DNA of 64,000 bases, taken from contig DYJA01000004.1 of the NCBI GenBank assembly GCA_020723345.1, forward strand, positions 62,001-126,000, in the 5' to 3' direction. The DNA is from Candidatus Aquidulcis sp. (GTDB lineage Bacteria > Chloroflexota > Anaerolineae > UBA4142). The number at the start of each line of letters is the position of its first letter. Positions within the stretch are counted from its first letter, which is position 1. The position numbers and the translations under genes are program-made. Positions 1 through 6,531 of this stretch are shown piece by piece. The notes under the pieces are model-generated. The model searched no databases, was not told where the DNA came from, and was given only the letters and a program-made list of their open reading frames with translations.

Positions 1-1131
1 TTCTTTGAAAAACTTTTGCGCATTGTCAACAACGGACAAGGTCGGATTTAACGGAATTTCTAATTCGCCAATTTCAGTTTCCGCGCGCAATTTCTCTTGT
101 CCTCGCGCGATCTCGTGCGCGTGCGCGAGAATCATTTCGCCGCTCACGCGCAATCGTTCCGTTTCTTCCGCGCGCGGCAGCGACTCGGACAGCGCGTCGC
201 GTTTGCGGGCGAGTTTGTCGCGCGCGTCGGCGATTTGCGCGCGCAGCGGCTCTTTGACCGCCGCGTACGATTCGGCTGCGCCGTAAAACGCTTCGATTGC
301 CGCGCTGATCGAATCGAACGCGCGCGTCTCGGCGAACTGCGTCAGCGCGTACGGCGCGAACGCGGCGGGTTCGCCGTCTTCAAACGCGACGGAGGGCGAC
401 CAGGGCGGACGCGTCAGGGCGGTGAGAGTCGCGATCAGTTCAGGGAAATGAAGGAACTGAGGGAAATCAGGAAAACGTGCGGAGAGTCGGTGCGCGATTT
501 CGCGCGCGAGGAGCGGGCTGACTCCGAAAATCGTTTTGACGAGAATTTGGTGCAGCGGCGCGCTCGCGTGATCGGCGAACACGCGCGCGAGTTCGGACGC
601 GTCGAGCGCGTCCGGATCGAGTTTGGCTTGCGGCGGCGGCGGGGCGTACGCGTGGCGCGGCAAAGTCACGCGCGCGCGGTTGATGTCCGCGCCGACGCGC
701 TTGAGCGCATCGATCACCACCTCGTCCGCGTCGAGCAAGATGATATTCGAGTACTTGCCAATCGTTTCGACGACGAGCGTCGTAAGCCCTTCGGTCGCGT
801 GATCGAATTGGATCTTGAGAACGCGTTCGTGCGGCAGTTGTTCAATCGCGCGGACGAACGCATCGCGCGCGTATTTACGGAGGAGCAGCAAAAGCGGAGT
901 CGGCGCGCCCGTCTTGAGCGTAGTCGAAGGACCGCGCAGTTTTTGTGTGACGAGATGCACGCGCGTGTCGTCGGGGTGCGCGGTGAGGTAGAGGTATTGC
1001 CGCTGATGCTGCGCGTAAATTTCGAAACCAAAAGAGCGCGCGTCCAATTGTACCACGTCTTGGACGCGCCCGCGCAAGATTTTTTCGTTCAGTTCGTCGA
1101 CGACGGCGGCAAGTGTAACAGCATCAAACAT
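1..1131 (-). CDS. rqcH: Rqc2/RqcH-type NFACT protein, 3' end outside window
   Basis: The minus strand is open from an ATG at 1131 to the window edge (about 377 codons seen; the family is usually 550-600). The N-terminus (MFDAVTLAAVVDELNEKILR) and the following block with FEIYAQHQRQYLYLTAHPDD are typical of the NFACT-N domain. A later segment (VVETIGKYSNIILLDADEVV) matches the family's conserved core, and the last part is charged and helical, as expected for the coiled-coil arms. Known role of the family: it binds 50S subunits blocked with peptidyl-tRNA and recruits tRNA-Ala for C-terminal alanine tailing. A short stretch near codons 67-73 (window 911-933) has the DNA sequence of a dispersed repeat and gives the odd insert PSTTLKTG. 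Transcribed divergently from the next gene. Confidence 0.85.
   Translation of the reverse strand, partial: MFDAVTLAAVVDELNEKILRGRVQDVVQLDARSFGFEIYAQHQRQYLYLTAHPDDTRVHLVTQKLRGPSTTLKTGAPTPLLLLLRKYARDAFVRAIEQLPHERVLKIQFDHATEGLTTLVVETIGKYSNIILLDADEVVIDALKRVGADINRARVTLPRHAYAPPPPQAKLDPDALDASELARVFADHASAPLHQILVKTIFGVSPLLAREIAHRLSARFPDFPQFLHFPELIATLTALTRPPWSPSVAFEDGEPAAFAPYALTQFAETRAFDSISAAIEAFYGAAESYAAVKEPLRAQIADARDKLARKRDALSESLPRAEETERLRVSGEMILAHAHEIARGQEKLRAETEIGELEIPLNPTLSVVDNAQKFFKE
911..933. repeat. Repeat fragment inside rqcH
   Basis: The 19-base core CTTGAGCGTAGTCGAAGGA is the complement of the TCCTTCGACT-x-CGCT element also found inside cydDC (53230-53262). It is in frame in rqcH. Confidence 0.5.
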
Positions 1132-1179
1132 TTTTCATCGCGCACATTCTAGCATGAATCGAGGTTCTCGGCAATCGGT

Positions 1180-1208
1180 TTGAGTATCCCCGTCGTTTGT
1201 GATATAAT
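1180..1208 (+). promoter_or_regulatory. Sigma70-type promoter for the UPF0173 gene
   Basis: A -35 TTGAGT (1180-1185) and a perfect -10 TATAAT (1203-1208) are separated by 17 bases, within the 104-base divergent gap between rqcH and the hydrolase gene. Confidence 0.55.
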
Positions 1209-1235
1209 CCAACCAAACTCCCCAGGAGGTTGGCT

Positions 1236-1919
1236 ATGACGGTCAAATTGACGTGGTATGGTCACGCGGGCTGGAAAATCGACACGGCGAAAAGTACGCT
1301 GCTGATCGATCCGTTTCTCTCCGGCAATCCCGTCGCGCCGGTCACGCCCGATCAAGTCAAACCCGATTACATCCTCGTCTCACACGGTCACGGCGATCAC
1401 CTCGGCGACACGGTGAACATCGCGAAACGCGCGGGCGCGACTGTCCTCAGCAATTTCGAGATCGCGAAATATTGCGAAGGGCAGGGCTGCAAAGTCCACC
1501 CGCTTCACATCGGCGGCAGCCACGAATTTCCATTCGGTCGGCTCAAATTGACGATCGCGCATCACGGCTCGTCGTTTCCCGACGGTCGTTACGCCGGCAA
1601 TCCCGCCGGTTTTATCCTCACGCTCGGCAAAATCAAAATCTACGATGCCGCCGATACCGGCTTGTTCTACGATATGAAATTGATCGGCGAAGAAGGGATC
1701 GACATCGCGTTGTTGCCGATTGGCGACAATTTCACGATGGGTCCCGACGACGCGGTGCGCGCGGCGAAATTGATCAAGCCGAAGGTGTTGATCCCGATGC
1801 ATTACAACACTTTTGATTTGATCAGCCAGGATCCGAAATCGTTTGCGTCGCGCGTCAAGCGCGCCGTACCGAAAACAAAAGTCGTGGTATTAAAACCGGG
1901 CGAATCGTTTGTAGTCTGA
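1236..1919 (+). CDS. UPF0173-family metal-dependent hydrolase (MBL fold)
   Basis: A 227-residue metallo-beta-lactamase-fold protein, usual length for UPF0173. The zinc motif HGHGDH is at residues 50-55. A second ligand region is IAHHGSSFPDG, and the C-terminal metal/His segment is PMHYNTF. The upstream TTG at 1230 is in frame, but the ATG at 1236 is preferred because a full AGGAGG (1224-1229) lies six bases before it. The family hydrolyses unknown substrates in the cytoplasm, so the true reaction cannot be read from the sequence. A second, more divergent member is at 49283. Confidence 0.85.
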   Translation: MTVKLTWYGHAGWKIDTAKSTLLIDPFLSGNPVAPVTPDQVKPDYILVSHGHGDHLGDTVNIAKRAGATVLSNFEIAKYCEGQGCKVHPLHIGGSHEFPFGRLKLTIAHHGSSFPDGRYAGNPAGFILTLGKIKIYDAADTGLFYDMKLIGEEGIDIALLPIGDNFTMGPDDAVRAAKLIKPKVLIPMHYNTFDLISQDPKSFASRVKRAVPKTKVVVLKPGESFVV

Positions 1920-1958
1920 CGCAACACGCAATACGTGCTTCGTGTTGCGTGTTGCGTT
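1920..1958. repeat. Inverted repeat of the GTGTTGCGTGTTGCG family
   Basis: The arms GCAACACGCAATACG and CGTGTTGCGTGTTGC can form a hairpin directly after the hydrolase stop codon. The same CGTGTTGCGTGTTGCGT word recurs at 54208 and 57141. Confidence 0.65.
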
Positions 1959-1980
1959 CACTTTTAGAGAAGGAGGATCA

Positions 1981-2835
1981 ATGGAGATCAAAACTGTTGG
2001 CGTCGTCGGCTGCGGTTTGATGGGCAGCGGCATCGTCGAACTCGCGGCAAAGTACGGTTACACCGTCGTCGTGCGCGAAATCAACGACGATTTTCTGGCG
2101 AAGGGATTGAAGCGCATCCAAGGTTCGATGGCGCGCGGCGTCGAAAAAGGCAAACTGTCTGCCGCCGACCGCGACGCGGCGTGGGCGCGCATCAAAGGCA
2201 CGACGCAGATGGCAGACCTCGCGGGCGCGGACATTGCCATCGAAGCTGCAATCGAGAACCTCGAACTGAAAAAGTCCATCTTCAAGGAACTCGACGCGGT
2301 CACGCGCCCGGACGCGATCCTCGCGTCGAACACGTCGTCGCTCGCCGTCACCGAAATGGCGAGCATGACCAAACGCCCCGGTCAAGTCCTCGGCTTGCAT
2401 TTCTTCAATCCCGTGCCGGTGATGCCGCTCCTCGAAATGGTGCGAACGTTTTTAACGAGCGAAGAAACGTACCAGACCGCGCGCAAATTCGGCGAGGGGC
2501 TGGGCAAGACGGTCATCGTCTCCAAAGACGCGCCGGGGTTCATTGTCAACGCGCTGCTGATTCCGTACATTCTCGACGCGGTGCGGATGTACGAGAATGA
2601 TTTCGCGTCGAAAGAGGACATTGACACCGGCATCCGGCTCGGCTTGAATCATCCGATGGGTCCGCTCACGCTCCTCGATTTCGTCGGACTCGACACGACG
2701 TTGTTCATCGCGGACGAAATGTTCAAGGAGACGAAGGACGCGCGCTTTGCCGCGCCGACACTCCTGCGCCGGATGGTGACAGCGGGATACCTGGGACGGA
2801 AGAGTGGCAAGGGGTTTTACGATTACTCGAAGTAG
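1981..2835 (+). CDS. hbd: 3-hydroxybutyryl-CoA dehydrogenase
   Basis: A 284-residue protein, the normal length for the short 3-hydroxyacyl-CoA dehydrogenases. The N-terminal Rossmann fold opens with VGVVGCGLMGSGIV (NAD-binding GxGxxG). The catalytic His region is LHFFNPVPVMPLLEMV, and the C-terminal substrate domain contains LGLNHPMGPLTLLDFVGLDT. It interconverts L-3-hydroxyacyl-CoA and 3-ketoacyl-CoA with NAD(P), in butyrate/beta-oxidation or PHB-type metabolism. The start was set at 1981 by an AAGGAGG sequence five bases upstream; an in-frame earlier start at 1942 would read through the repeat. No partner thiolase or crotonase is in the window. Confidence 0.9.
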   Translation: MEIKTVGVVGCGLMGSGIVELAAKYGYTVVVREINDDFLAKGLKRIQGSMARGVEKGKLSAADRDAAWARIKGTTQMADLAGADIAIEAAIENLELKKSIFKELDAVTRPDAILASNTSSLAVTEMASMTKRPGQVLGLHFFNPVPVMPLLEMVRTFLTSEETYQTARKFGEGLGKTVIVSKDAPGFIVNALLIPYILDAVRMYENDFASKEDIDTGIRLGLNHPMGPLTLLDFVGLDTTLFIADEMFKETKDARFAAPTLLRRMVTAGYLGRKSGKGFYDYSK

Positions 2836-2932
2836 TGAACAGTGAACGGTGGGCAGTGAGCAGTGAACAGTCGCCAGTAGCCGGTCGTCAGTCGACAGAT
2901 GGAGGGCTGGCTGCTGGCGGGTGGAGGAAAAG
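2836..2932. repeat. Low-complexity GTGAACAGT/CAGTCG repeat patch
   Basis: The sequence after hbd is a run of near-tandem words (GTGAACAGTGAACGGT, GCAGTGAGCAGTGAACAGT, then CAGTAGCCGGTCGTCAGTC). Related CTGTCGACTGTCTACTGCCG words occur at 4131-4157, so this family flanks the TIR-like gene on both sides. Confidence 0.55.
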
Positions 2933-3023
2933 GGGGTTATGAATCTTGCATTGAACCATTGCAGCCCAATGGCTATACACCGAAACTGGCTGCAACGTTC
3001 GTTACGCACTAACGGAGATCAGA

Positions 3024-3971
3024 ATGAAGACTTCTCATAAACTTTTCTTTGCCATTCCGTTTGACTCGGCAACAAAGAATCTTTACGATCGGGTGTGCTG
3101 TACAATCAGCAAGCAATATCCTTCTGTTACGACCGTCATCGGTAATCGAGAAGTGGGCCCTTCGCCGATCTACTCAGACATTGCATTATTCAAGGCCCAA
3201 AACCGCGAACTTACTGACCAATTTGCATTTCAGATTCGGAAGGCCGATATCATAGTTGCTGACCTAACTCACAACAACCCTAACGTGCATTTTGAACTGG
3301 GAATAGCCTTAATGATGAACAAAAACATCCTTCGGGTGACTGGGCGATCCGTTACAGAACTCGGATTCGATATTCGGAACCTCGAAGTGCACCAATATAG
3401 GAACGAAACACAACTCACCGAAATAATAACGGGCTACCTTGACACTTTTTTCAAAATAAAGCAACTTCCAATCGCAAAAGAGTATGCCCCACTATACTGG
3501 GAAGAATCTATCCCAATGCAGCTACGAGCTAAACAAAGCGGGTTTATCTTCCAACCGATTGGCCCTCCTAACTTTGTCATGAGAGATGGAGCCGTTCAAG
3601 TTGGTTTTGAAATCCTTGATGCGAGGAGTCCGGAGGATTGGTTTGGGGTCTACATACGAGCAGGAGAGGCTTCTCCCCTTATGGGCAGCTACCTGGTGTA
3701 CATGCGACAGAACGGGATGCTGGAGATTGCGGTCTATCCGAGCATCCGTGTCCTTGCGGTTGTCGCAACGGGACAAGCGATCTCAGGCAGGCAAATGTTG
3801 ACCATTCAGTTTGAAAACGACTATCTTGATGTGCAGGTGGGGCACGCTCGACTTCGATACGACAAGCTGTCACACCAAACAGTCGGTCGCGTGTTACCGG
3901 CCGCCTGGTATGCTGATGTTGACGTACACTCGGCCGAGATGATTTGCCGGGATACAATAGAATGGGCTTGA
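3024..3971 (+). CDS. TIR-like/deoxyribosyltransferase-like effector with C-terminal beta-sandwich domain
   Basis: A 315-residue protein in two parts. Residues 1-150 form a TIR-like Rossmann-type fold: an N-terminal strand (KLFFAIPFD), then ADIIVADLTHNNPNVHFELG with a Glu at residue 91 where TIR NADases and nucleoside 2-deoxyribosyltransferases carry their catalytic Glu, then GFDIRNLEVHQYR. Residues ~165-315 look like a jelly-roll/LamG-like sandwich (VQVGFEILDA, WFGVYIRAG, SYLVYMRQNG, LTIQFENDYLDVQVG). An ACGGAGATC Shine-Dalgarno sequence lies just upstream. Base use is clearly less GC-rich than its neighbours and repeats lie on both sides, which suggests transfer. Proteins with this TIR-like motif are often abortive-infection effectors; that role here is inference. 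No dedicated partner gene is visible. Confidence 0.6.
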   Translation: MKTSHKLFFAIPFDSATKNLYDRVCCTISKQYPSVTTVIGNREVGPSPIYSDIALFKAQNRELTDQFAFQIRKADIIVADLTHNNPNVHFELGIALMMNKNILRVTGRSVTELGFDIRNLEVHQYRNETQLTEIITGYLDTFFKIKQLPIAKEYAPLYWEESIPMQLRAKQSGFIFQPIGPPNFVMRDGAVQVGFEILDARSPEDWFGVYIRAGEASPLMGSYLVYMRQNGMLEIAVYPSIRVLAVVATGQAISGRQMLTIQFENDYLDVQVGHARLRYDKLSHQTVGRVLPAAWYADVDVHSAEMICRDTIEWA

Positions 3972-4072
3972 TCTGTGTTTGTTCCATTCCGAGTGGTTCC
4001 ATCGAGTCCGGATCTCCCTAGCATTGTGTCTCATCGAGGCCTACCCAGGAAACTGGCGGCTGGCGGAAATCA

Positions 4073-4124
4073 AAGTCGGCTTAAGCCGACTTGCCGCGCG
4101 CCCAGACGCCGAATTTATTCGGCG
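4073..4124. repeat. Two adjacent palindromes
   Basis: AAGTCGGCTTAAGCCGACTT (4073-4092) is a 20-base perfect palindrome. CGCCGAATTTATTCGGCG (4107-4124) is an 8-bp stem with a two-base loop. Either could end transcription of the TIR-like gene, although no U-tract follows. Confidence 0.7.
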
Positions 4125-4162
4125 CAATCTGTCGACTGTCTACTGCCGACTCTCTACTCAAA

Positions 4163-4222
4163 ATGCGAACCAACAACCGCCTCAACCACCAACTCCGCCC
4201 GGTGAAAATCACGCCGGGCTAA
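4163..4222 (+). pseudogene. Truncated duplicate of the rph 5' end
   Basis: The 57 bases 4163-4219 match the first 57 bases of rph (5134-5190) with two mismatches. They encode [19 protein letters not shown] and then hit a TAA at 4220-4222. The identity stops exactly where the stop codon begins, so this is a remnant of a gene start and not a gene. It lies immediately before the promoter of the inserted coiled-coil/HNH cassette. Confidence 0.85.
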
Positions 4223-4252
4223 TTGACATCCCCCGCGAGTCGGTAGTAGAAT
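4223..4252 (+). promoter_or_regulatory. Promoter of the coiled-coil/HNH cassette
   Basis: A consensus -35 TTGACA (4223-4228) and a -10 TAGAAT (4247-4252) are 18 bases apart. They begin four bases after the end of the rph-like remnant, so the cassette carries its own promoter. Confidence 0.6.
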
Positions 4253-4285
4253 ATTGCCAGATACGAGCAATGGAAGGAGTTCAAA

Positions 4286-4597
4286 ATGATTTCTGACAAC
4301 ATCGCTAAAAAATGGCACGATAGATTTTCGCGGGGCGGAACGCTCTCCGCAGAAGAACAAAAGCAATTGCAGGACTGGTACGCAGGTCAAGATGCTGCGG
4401 AGGGCAAAATGCTCGGCTTGGCTGCTAGCGAGAAAACAGTAGCATCTCTCCAAGCCCAAGTTGACGCAGCGTTGACGCAATTGATGACGGTAACGAAACG
4501 CATCCAAGAAGTCGCTTCAGAAAACGAGACGTTGCGACGTGAAATCGCCACGCTGCGTCGTCAATTGATGCAACGACTTGGGGCGCAACCCGCATGA
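4286..4597 (+). CDS. Small coiled-coil protein paired with HNH endonuclease
   Basis: A 103-residue acidic-basic protein without a signal or membrane segment. The first ~45 residues are helical (KKWHDRFSRGGTLSAEEQKQ), and residues ~50-97 form a heptad-rich coiled coil (LQAQVDAALTQLMTVTKRIQ, then ENETLRREIATLRRQLMQRL). An AAGGAG sits six bases before the ATG. The stop overlaps the ATG of the HNH gene (ATGA), so the two are translationally coupled. Function is unknown; an HNH accessory or antitoxin-like partner would fit, but nothing in the sequence proves it. Confidence 0.7.
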   Translation: MISDNIAKKWHDRFSRGGTLSAEEQKQLQDWYAGQDAAEGKMLGLAASEKTVASLQAQVDAALTQLMTVTKRIQEVASENETLRREIATLRRQLMQRLGAQPA

Positions 4598-5127
4598 CCA
4601 TCACCAACGAGATTCGCGAGCAAGTTCGACAGCGCGCCAATTTTGCCTGCGAATTTTGCGGCGTCACAGAAACAGACACCGGCGGCGAGTTGACCATTGA
4701 CCACTTTCGACCGATTACGAAAGGTGGCGACGATGGGTTGGGGAACTTGCTCTACTGTTGCCATCGGTGCAATCAGTACAAACTCGATTATTGGTCAATG
4801 CAACCCGACGAACCTTCGCTTTGGAATCCTCGCCGCGAGCCAGCCGCGCAACATTTCCTCGAATTGGATGACGGGACATTGCATCCTTTGACGGATGAGG
4901 GTGCTTTCACACTGAACCGCCTACGCTTGAATCGTCCACCGCTTGTCGCATATCGTGTGCAGAAACGACAACAAGTCGAAGAAATCCGACTGTTGACTCG
5001 TTATCGTGAAATGGTTCAATTGCTAGAACAGCTAAACACGCAATTATCCGTACTAACGGAAGAACAACGACACCTTCTCGAAGAACAACGCGAGCTGCTG
5101 AAATTGTTGTTGAGCGGGAGACAATAA
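4594..5127 (+). CDS. HNH endonuclease-like protein with C-terminal coiled coil
   Basis: A 177-residue protein. Residues ~5-65 are an HNH/zinc-knuckle domain: the first Cys pair is in FACEFCGV, the catalytic His is in LTIDHFRPITKGG, and the Asn plus second Cys pair are in NLLYCCHRCNQYK. The middle (WNPRREPAAQHFLELDDG) resembles the extension found in small HNH proteins of cyanobacteria and Chloroflexota. The C-terminal ~50 residues are a Gln/Glu/Leu coiled coil (LTEEQRHLLEEQRELLKLLL) that could pair with the coiled coil of the upstream protein. Together the two genes form a compact unit inserted just upstream of rph. HNH domains occur in homing-type selfish elements, restriction enzymes and phage proteins, so the class is uncertain. 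Confidence 0.8.
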   Translation: MTITNEIREQVRQRANFACEFCGVTETDTGGELTIDHFRPITKGGDDGLGNLLYCCHRCNQYKLDYWSMQPDEPSLWNPRREPAAQHFLELDDGTLHPLTDEGAFTLNRLRLNRPPLVAYRVQKRQQVEEIRLLTRYREMVQLLEQLNTQLSVLTEEQRHLLEEQRELLKLLLSGRQ

Positions 5128-5133
5128 GCCACG

Positions 5134-5841
5134 ATGCGAACCGACCACCGCCTCAACCACCAACTCCGCCCGGTGAAAATCACGCCGGGGTACATTGATC
5201 ATCCCGAAGGCAGCGTCCTGATCGAAGCCGGGAAAACGCGCGTCCTCTGCGCGGTCAGCATCACCGAAGGCGTGCCGCGCTGGCTCGACGGGCGCGGGCA
5301 GGGCTGGCTCACCGCCGAGTACGCGATGCTGCCGCGCGCGACGCACACGCGCACGCCGCGCGAAACGACGCCGAGCGCGCGCTCGCAAGAAATCCGCCGC
5401 TTGATCGGGCGATCCTTGCGCGCGGCGTTGGACTTGAAATTGATCGGCGAGCGCACGATCACGATTGACTGCGACGTGCTGCAAGCCGATGGTGGCACGC
5501 GCACCGCCGCGATTACTGGCGCGTACGTCGCGCTCGCGCTCGCGCTCAAGAAAATGATCGCCGACAAAACCGCGTCGCCGCGCGTGCTGCGAACCCAAGT
5601 CGCGGCAGTCAGCGTCGGCATCGTCCACGGCGAAGAGATGCTCGATTTGTGCTACGCCGAAGATTCGCGCGCCGAAGTGGACTTTAACGTCGTGATGACC
5701 GCCGAAGGCAAGTTCATCGAAGTGCAAGGCACCGCGGAAGGCGAGCCGTTCGCGCGCGACGCGATGGATCGCTTGGTAAATCTCGCGCGCGATGGAATCA
5801 GCGAACTGTTCAAGATTCAAGCGGCAGTTCTGACTGGGTAG
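5134..5841 (+). CDS. rph: Ribonuclease PH
   Basis: A 235-residue 3'-5' phosphorolytic exoribonuclease of tRNA maturation, usual length. Recognisable segments are the N-terminus [53 protein letters not shown], the [13 protein letters not shown] block and the phosphate/metal region [19 protein letters not shown]. It starts six bases after the HNH stop. No strong Shine-Dalgarno sequence precedes it, so it may rely on readthrough from the cassette. Its first 57 bases are duplicated at 4163. The TAG stop sits at the edge of a palindromic repeat. Confidence 0.93.
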   Translation: MRTDHRLNHQLRPVKITPGYIDHPEGSVLIEAGKTRVLCAVSITEGVPRWLDGRGQGWLTAEYAMLPRATHTRTPRETTPSARSQEIRRLIGRSLRAALDLKLIGERTITIDCDVLQADGGTRTAAITGAYVALALALKKMIADKTASPRVLRTQVAAVSVGIVHGEEMLDLCYAEDSRAEVDFNVVMTAEGKFIEVQGTAEGEPFARDAMDRLVNLARDGISELFKIQAAVLTG

Positions 5842-5906
5842 GGGCGAAGCATTTGCGGAACCCATCCGCTCTTTCATTGAACATTTGGCGCAAATGCTTC
5901 GCCCTT
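5838..5906. repeat. Palindromic repeat, GGGCGAAGCATTTGCG family
   Basis: Perfect 16-base arms, GGGCGAAGCATTTGCG (5842-5857) and CGCAAATGCTTCGCCC (5889-5904), surround a 31-base loop. The element begins at the rph stop codon and fills the gap to the next gene. Confidence 0.8.
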
Positions 5907-5925
5907 ACTCGAACAGGAGACAACT

Positions 5926-6402
5926 ATGCCATCCCCACGCCTCGACGAAATCATCGGTAGATTGGAAAAGGGCAATCGCAAAACGAACGAGATTTTCGGC
6001 AAACTGACGCCGGAGCAATGGCAACGCGTCGTCTACGATGAACCGCCGGTCTGGACGGCGCGCGATCTACTGGCGCATTTCGTTTCGGCGGAAGAGAGTT
6101 TGCTGCAACTCGCGCAGAATATCGCGGCGGGCGGCGCGGGCTTGGCAGAAGATTTCGATTACGACGCGTTCAACGCGCAAGGGCAAACGCGCCTGCGCGA
6201 TTGTGCGCCACAATTTCTCTTGACCGCACTCAACGCGGCGCGCCAAAAAACTCTCGACTGGACGCGCACCTTGGACGACGCGCAGTTGGATCACGTGGGA
6301 CAGCATCCCGCGCTCGGCGAGGTGACGCTGGAAACGATGCTCGTCTCGATCTACGGGCATCAATTGTTTCACATGCGCGAAGCGCAAACGAAACTTGGAT
6401 AA
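5926..6402 (+). CDS. DinB-superfamily four-helix protein (ClbS/DfsB-like)
   Basis: A 158-residue all-helical protein. The N-terminal helix is RLDEIIGRLEKGNRKTNEIF. The segment VWTARDLLAHFVSAEE gives the first conserved His, and SIYGHQLFHMREAQ near the C-terminus supplies the second His pair, in the spacing typical of the DinB metal site. Members include thiol transferases and resistance proteins, so the reaction is unknown. AACAGGAGACAACT upstream gives a good ribosome site. Confidence 0.7.
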   Translation: MPSPRLDEIIGRLEKGNRKTNEIFGKLTPEQWQRVVYDEPPVWTARDLLAHFVSAEESLLQLAQNIAAGGAGLAEDFDYDAFNAQGQTRLRDCAPQFLLTALNAARQKTLDWTRTLDDAQLDHVGQHPALGEVTLETMLVSIYGHQLFHMREAQTKLG

Positions 6403-6405
6403 AAT

Positions 6406-6474
6406 TGCCAAACGAGCCAAATCTGCCAAATTATTCTTGGCACGTTTGGCAAATTGGGCATATTTGGCACCTTT
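6406..6474. repeat. Inverted repeat, TTGCCAAACG family
   Basis: The left arm TTGCCAAACGAGCCAA is answered by TTGGCACGTTTGGCAA (one mismatch over 16 bases), and further GCCAAAT words are interspersed. It lies between the DinB-like gene and proS. Confidence 0.7.
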
Positions 6475-6531
6475 GACATTTCTCCCTGCCGCGTCTATAC
6501 TCGCACAAAATCACACGAGGAATTTTCTTCA

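Larger units (their letters stand above)
3972..4285. other. Gene-free stretch with palindromes and an rph 5' remnant
   Basis: No supported gene. It holds two perfect or near-perfect palindromes (4073-4092 and 4107-4124), a CTGTCGACTGTCTACTGCCG repeat patch (4131-4157), a truncated copy of the first 57 bases of rph (4163-4219) and a promoter (4223-4252) that serves the cassette downstream. Short ORFs here lack ribosome sites and family signatures. Confidence 0.7.

Noticed and set aside
97-1152. 351-codon plus-strand ORF
   Set aside because: It is the shadow of rqcH on the other strand: Arg-rich low-quality protein with no family motif, while the minus strand gives a clear NFACT sequence.
2836-2932. 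CRISPR-like array
   Set aside because: The words are short (9-12 bases), variable and not separated by unique spacers of constant length; no cas genes.
3979-4296. 105-codon ORF between the TIR-like gene and the cassette
   Set aside because: It crosses palindromes and the rph remnant, has no ribosome site and no recognisable sequence.
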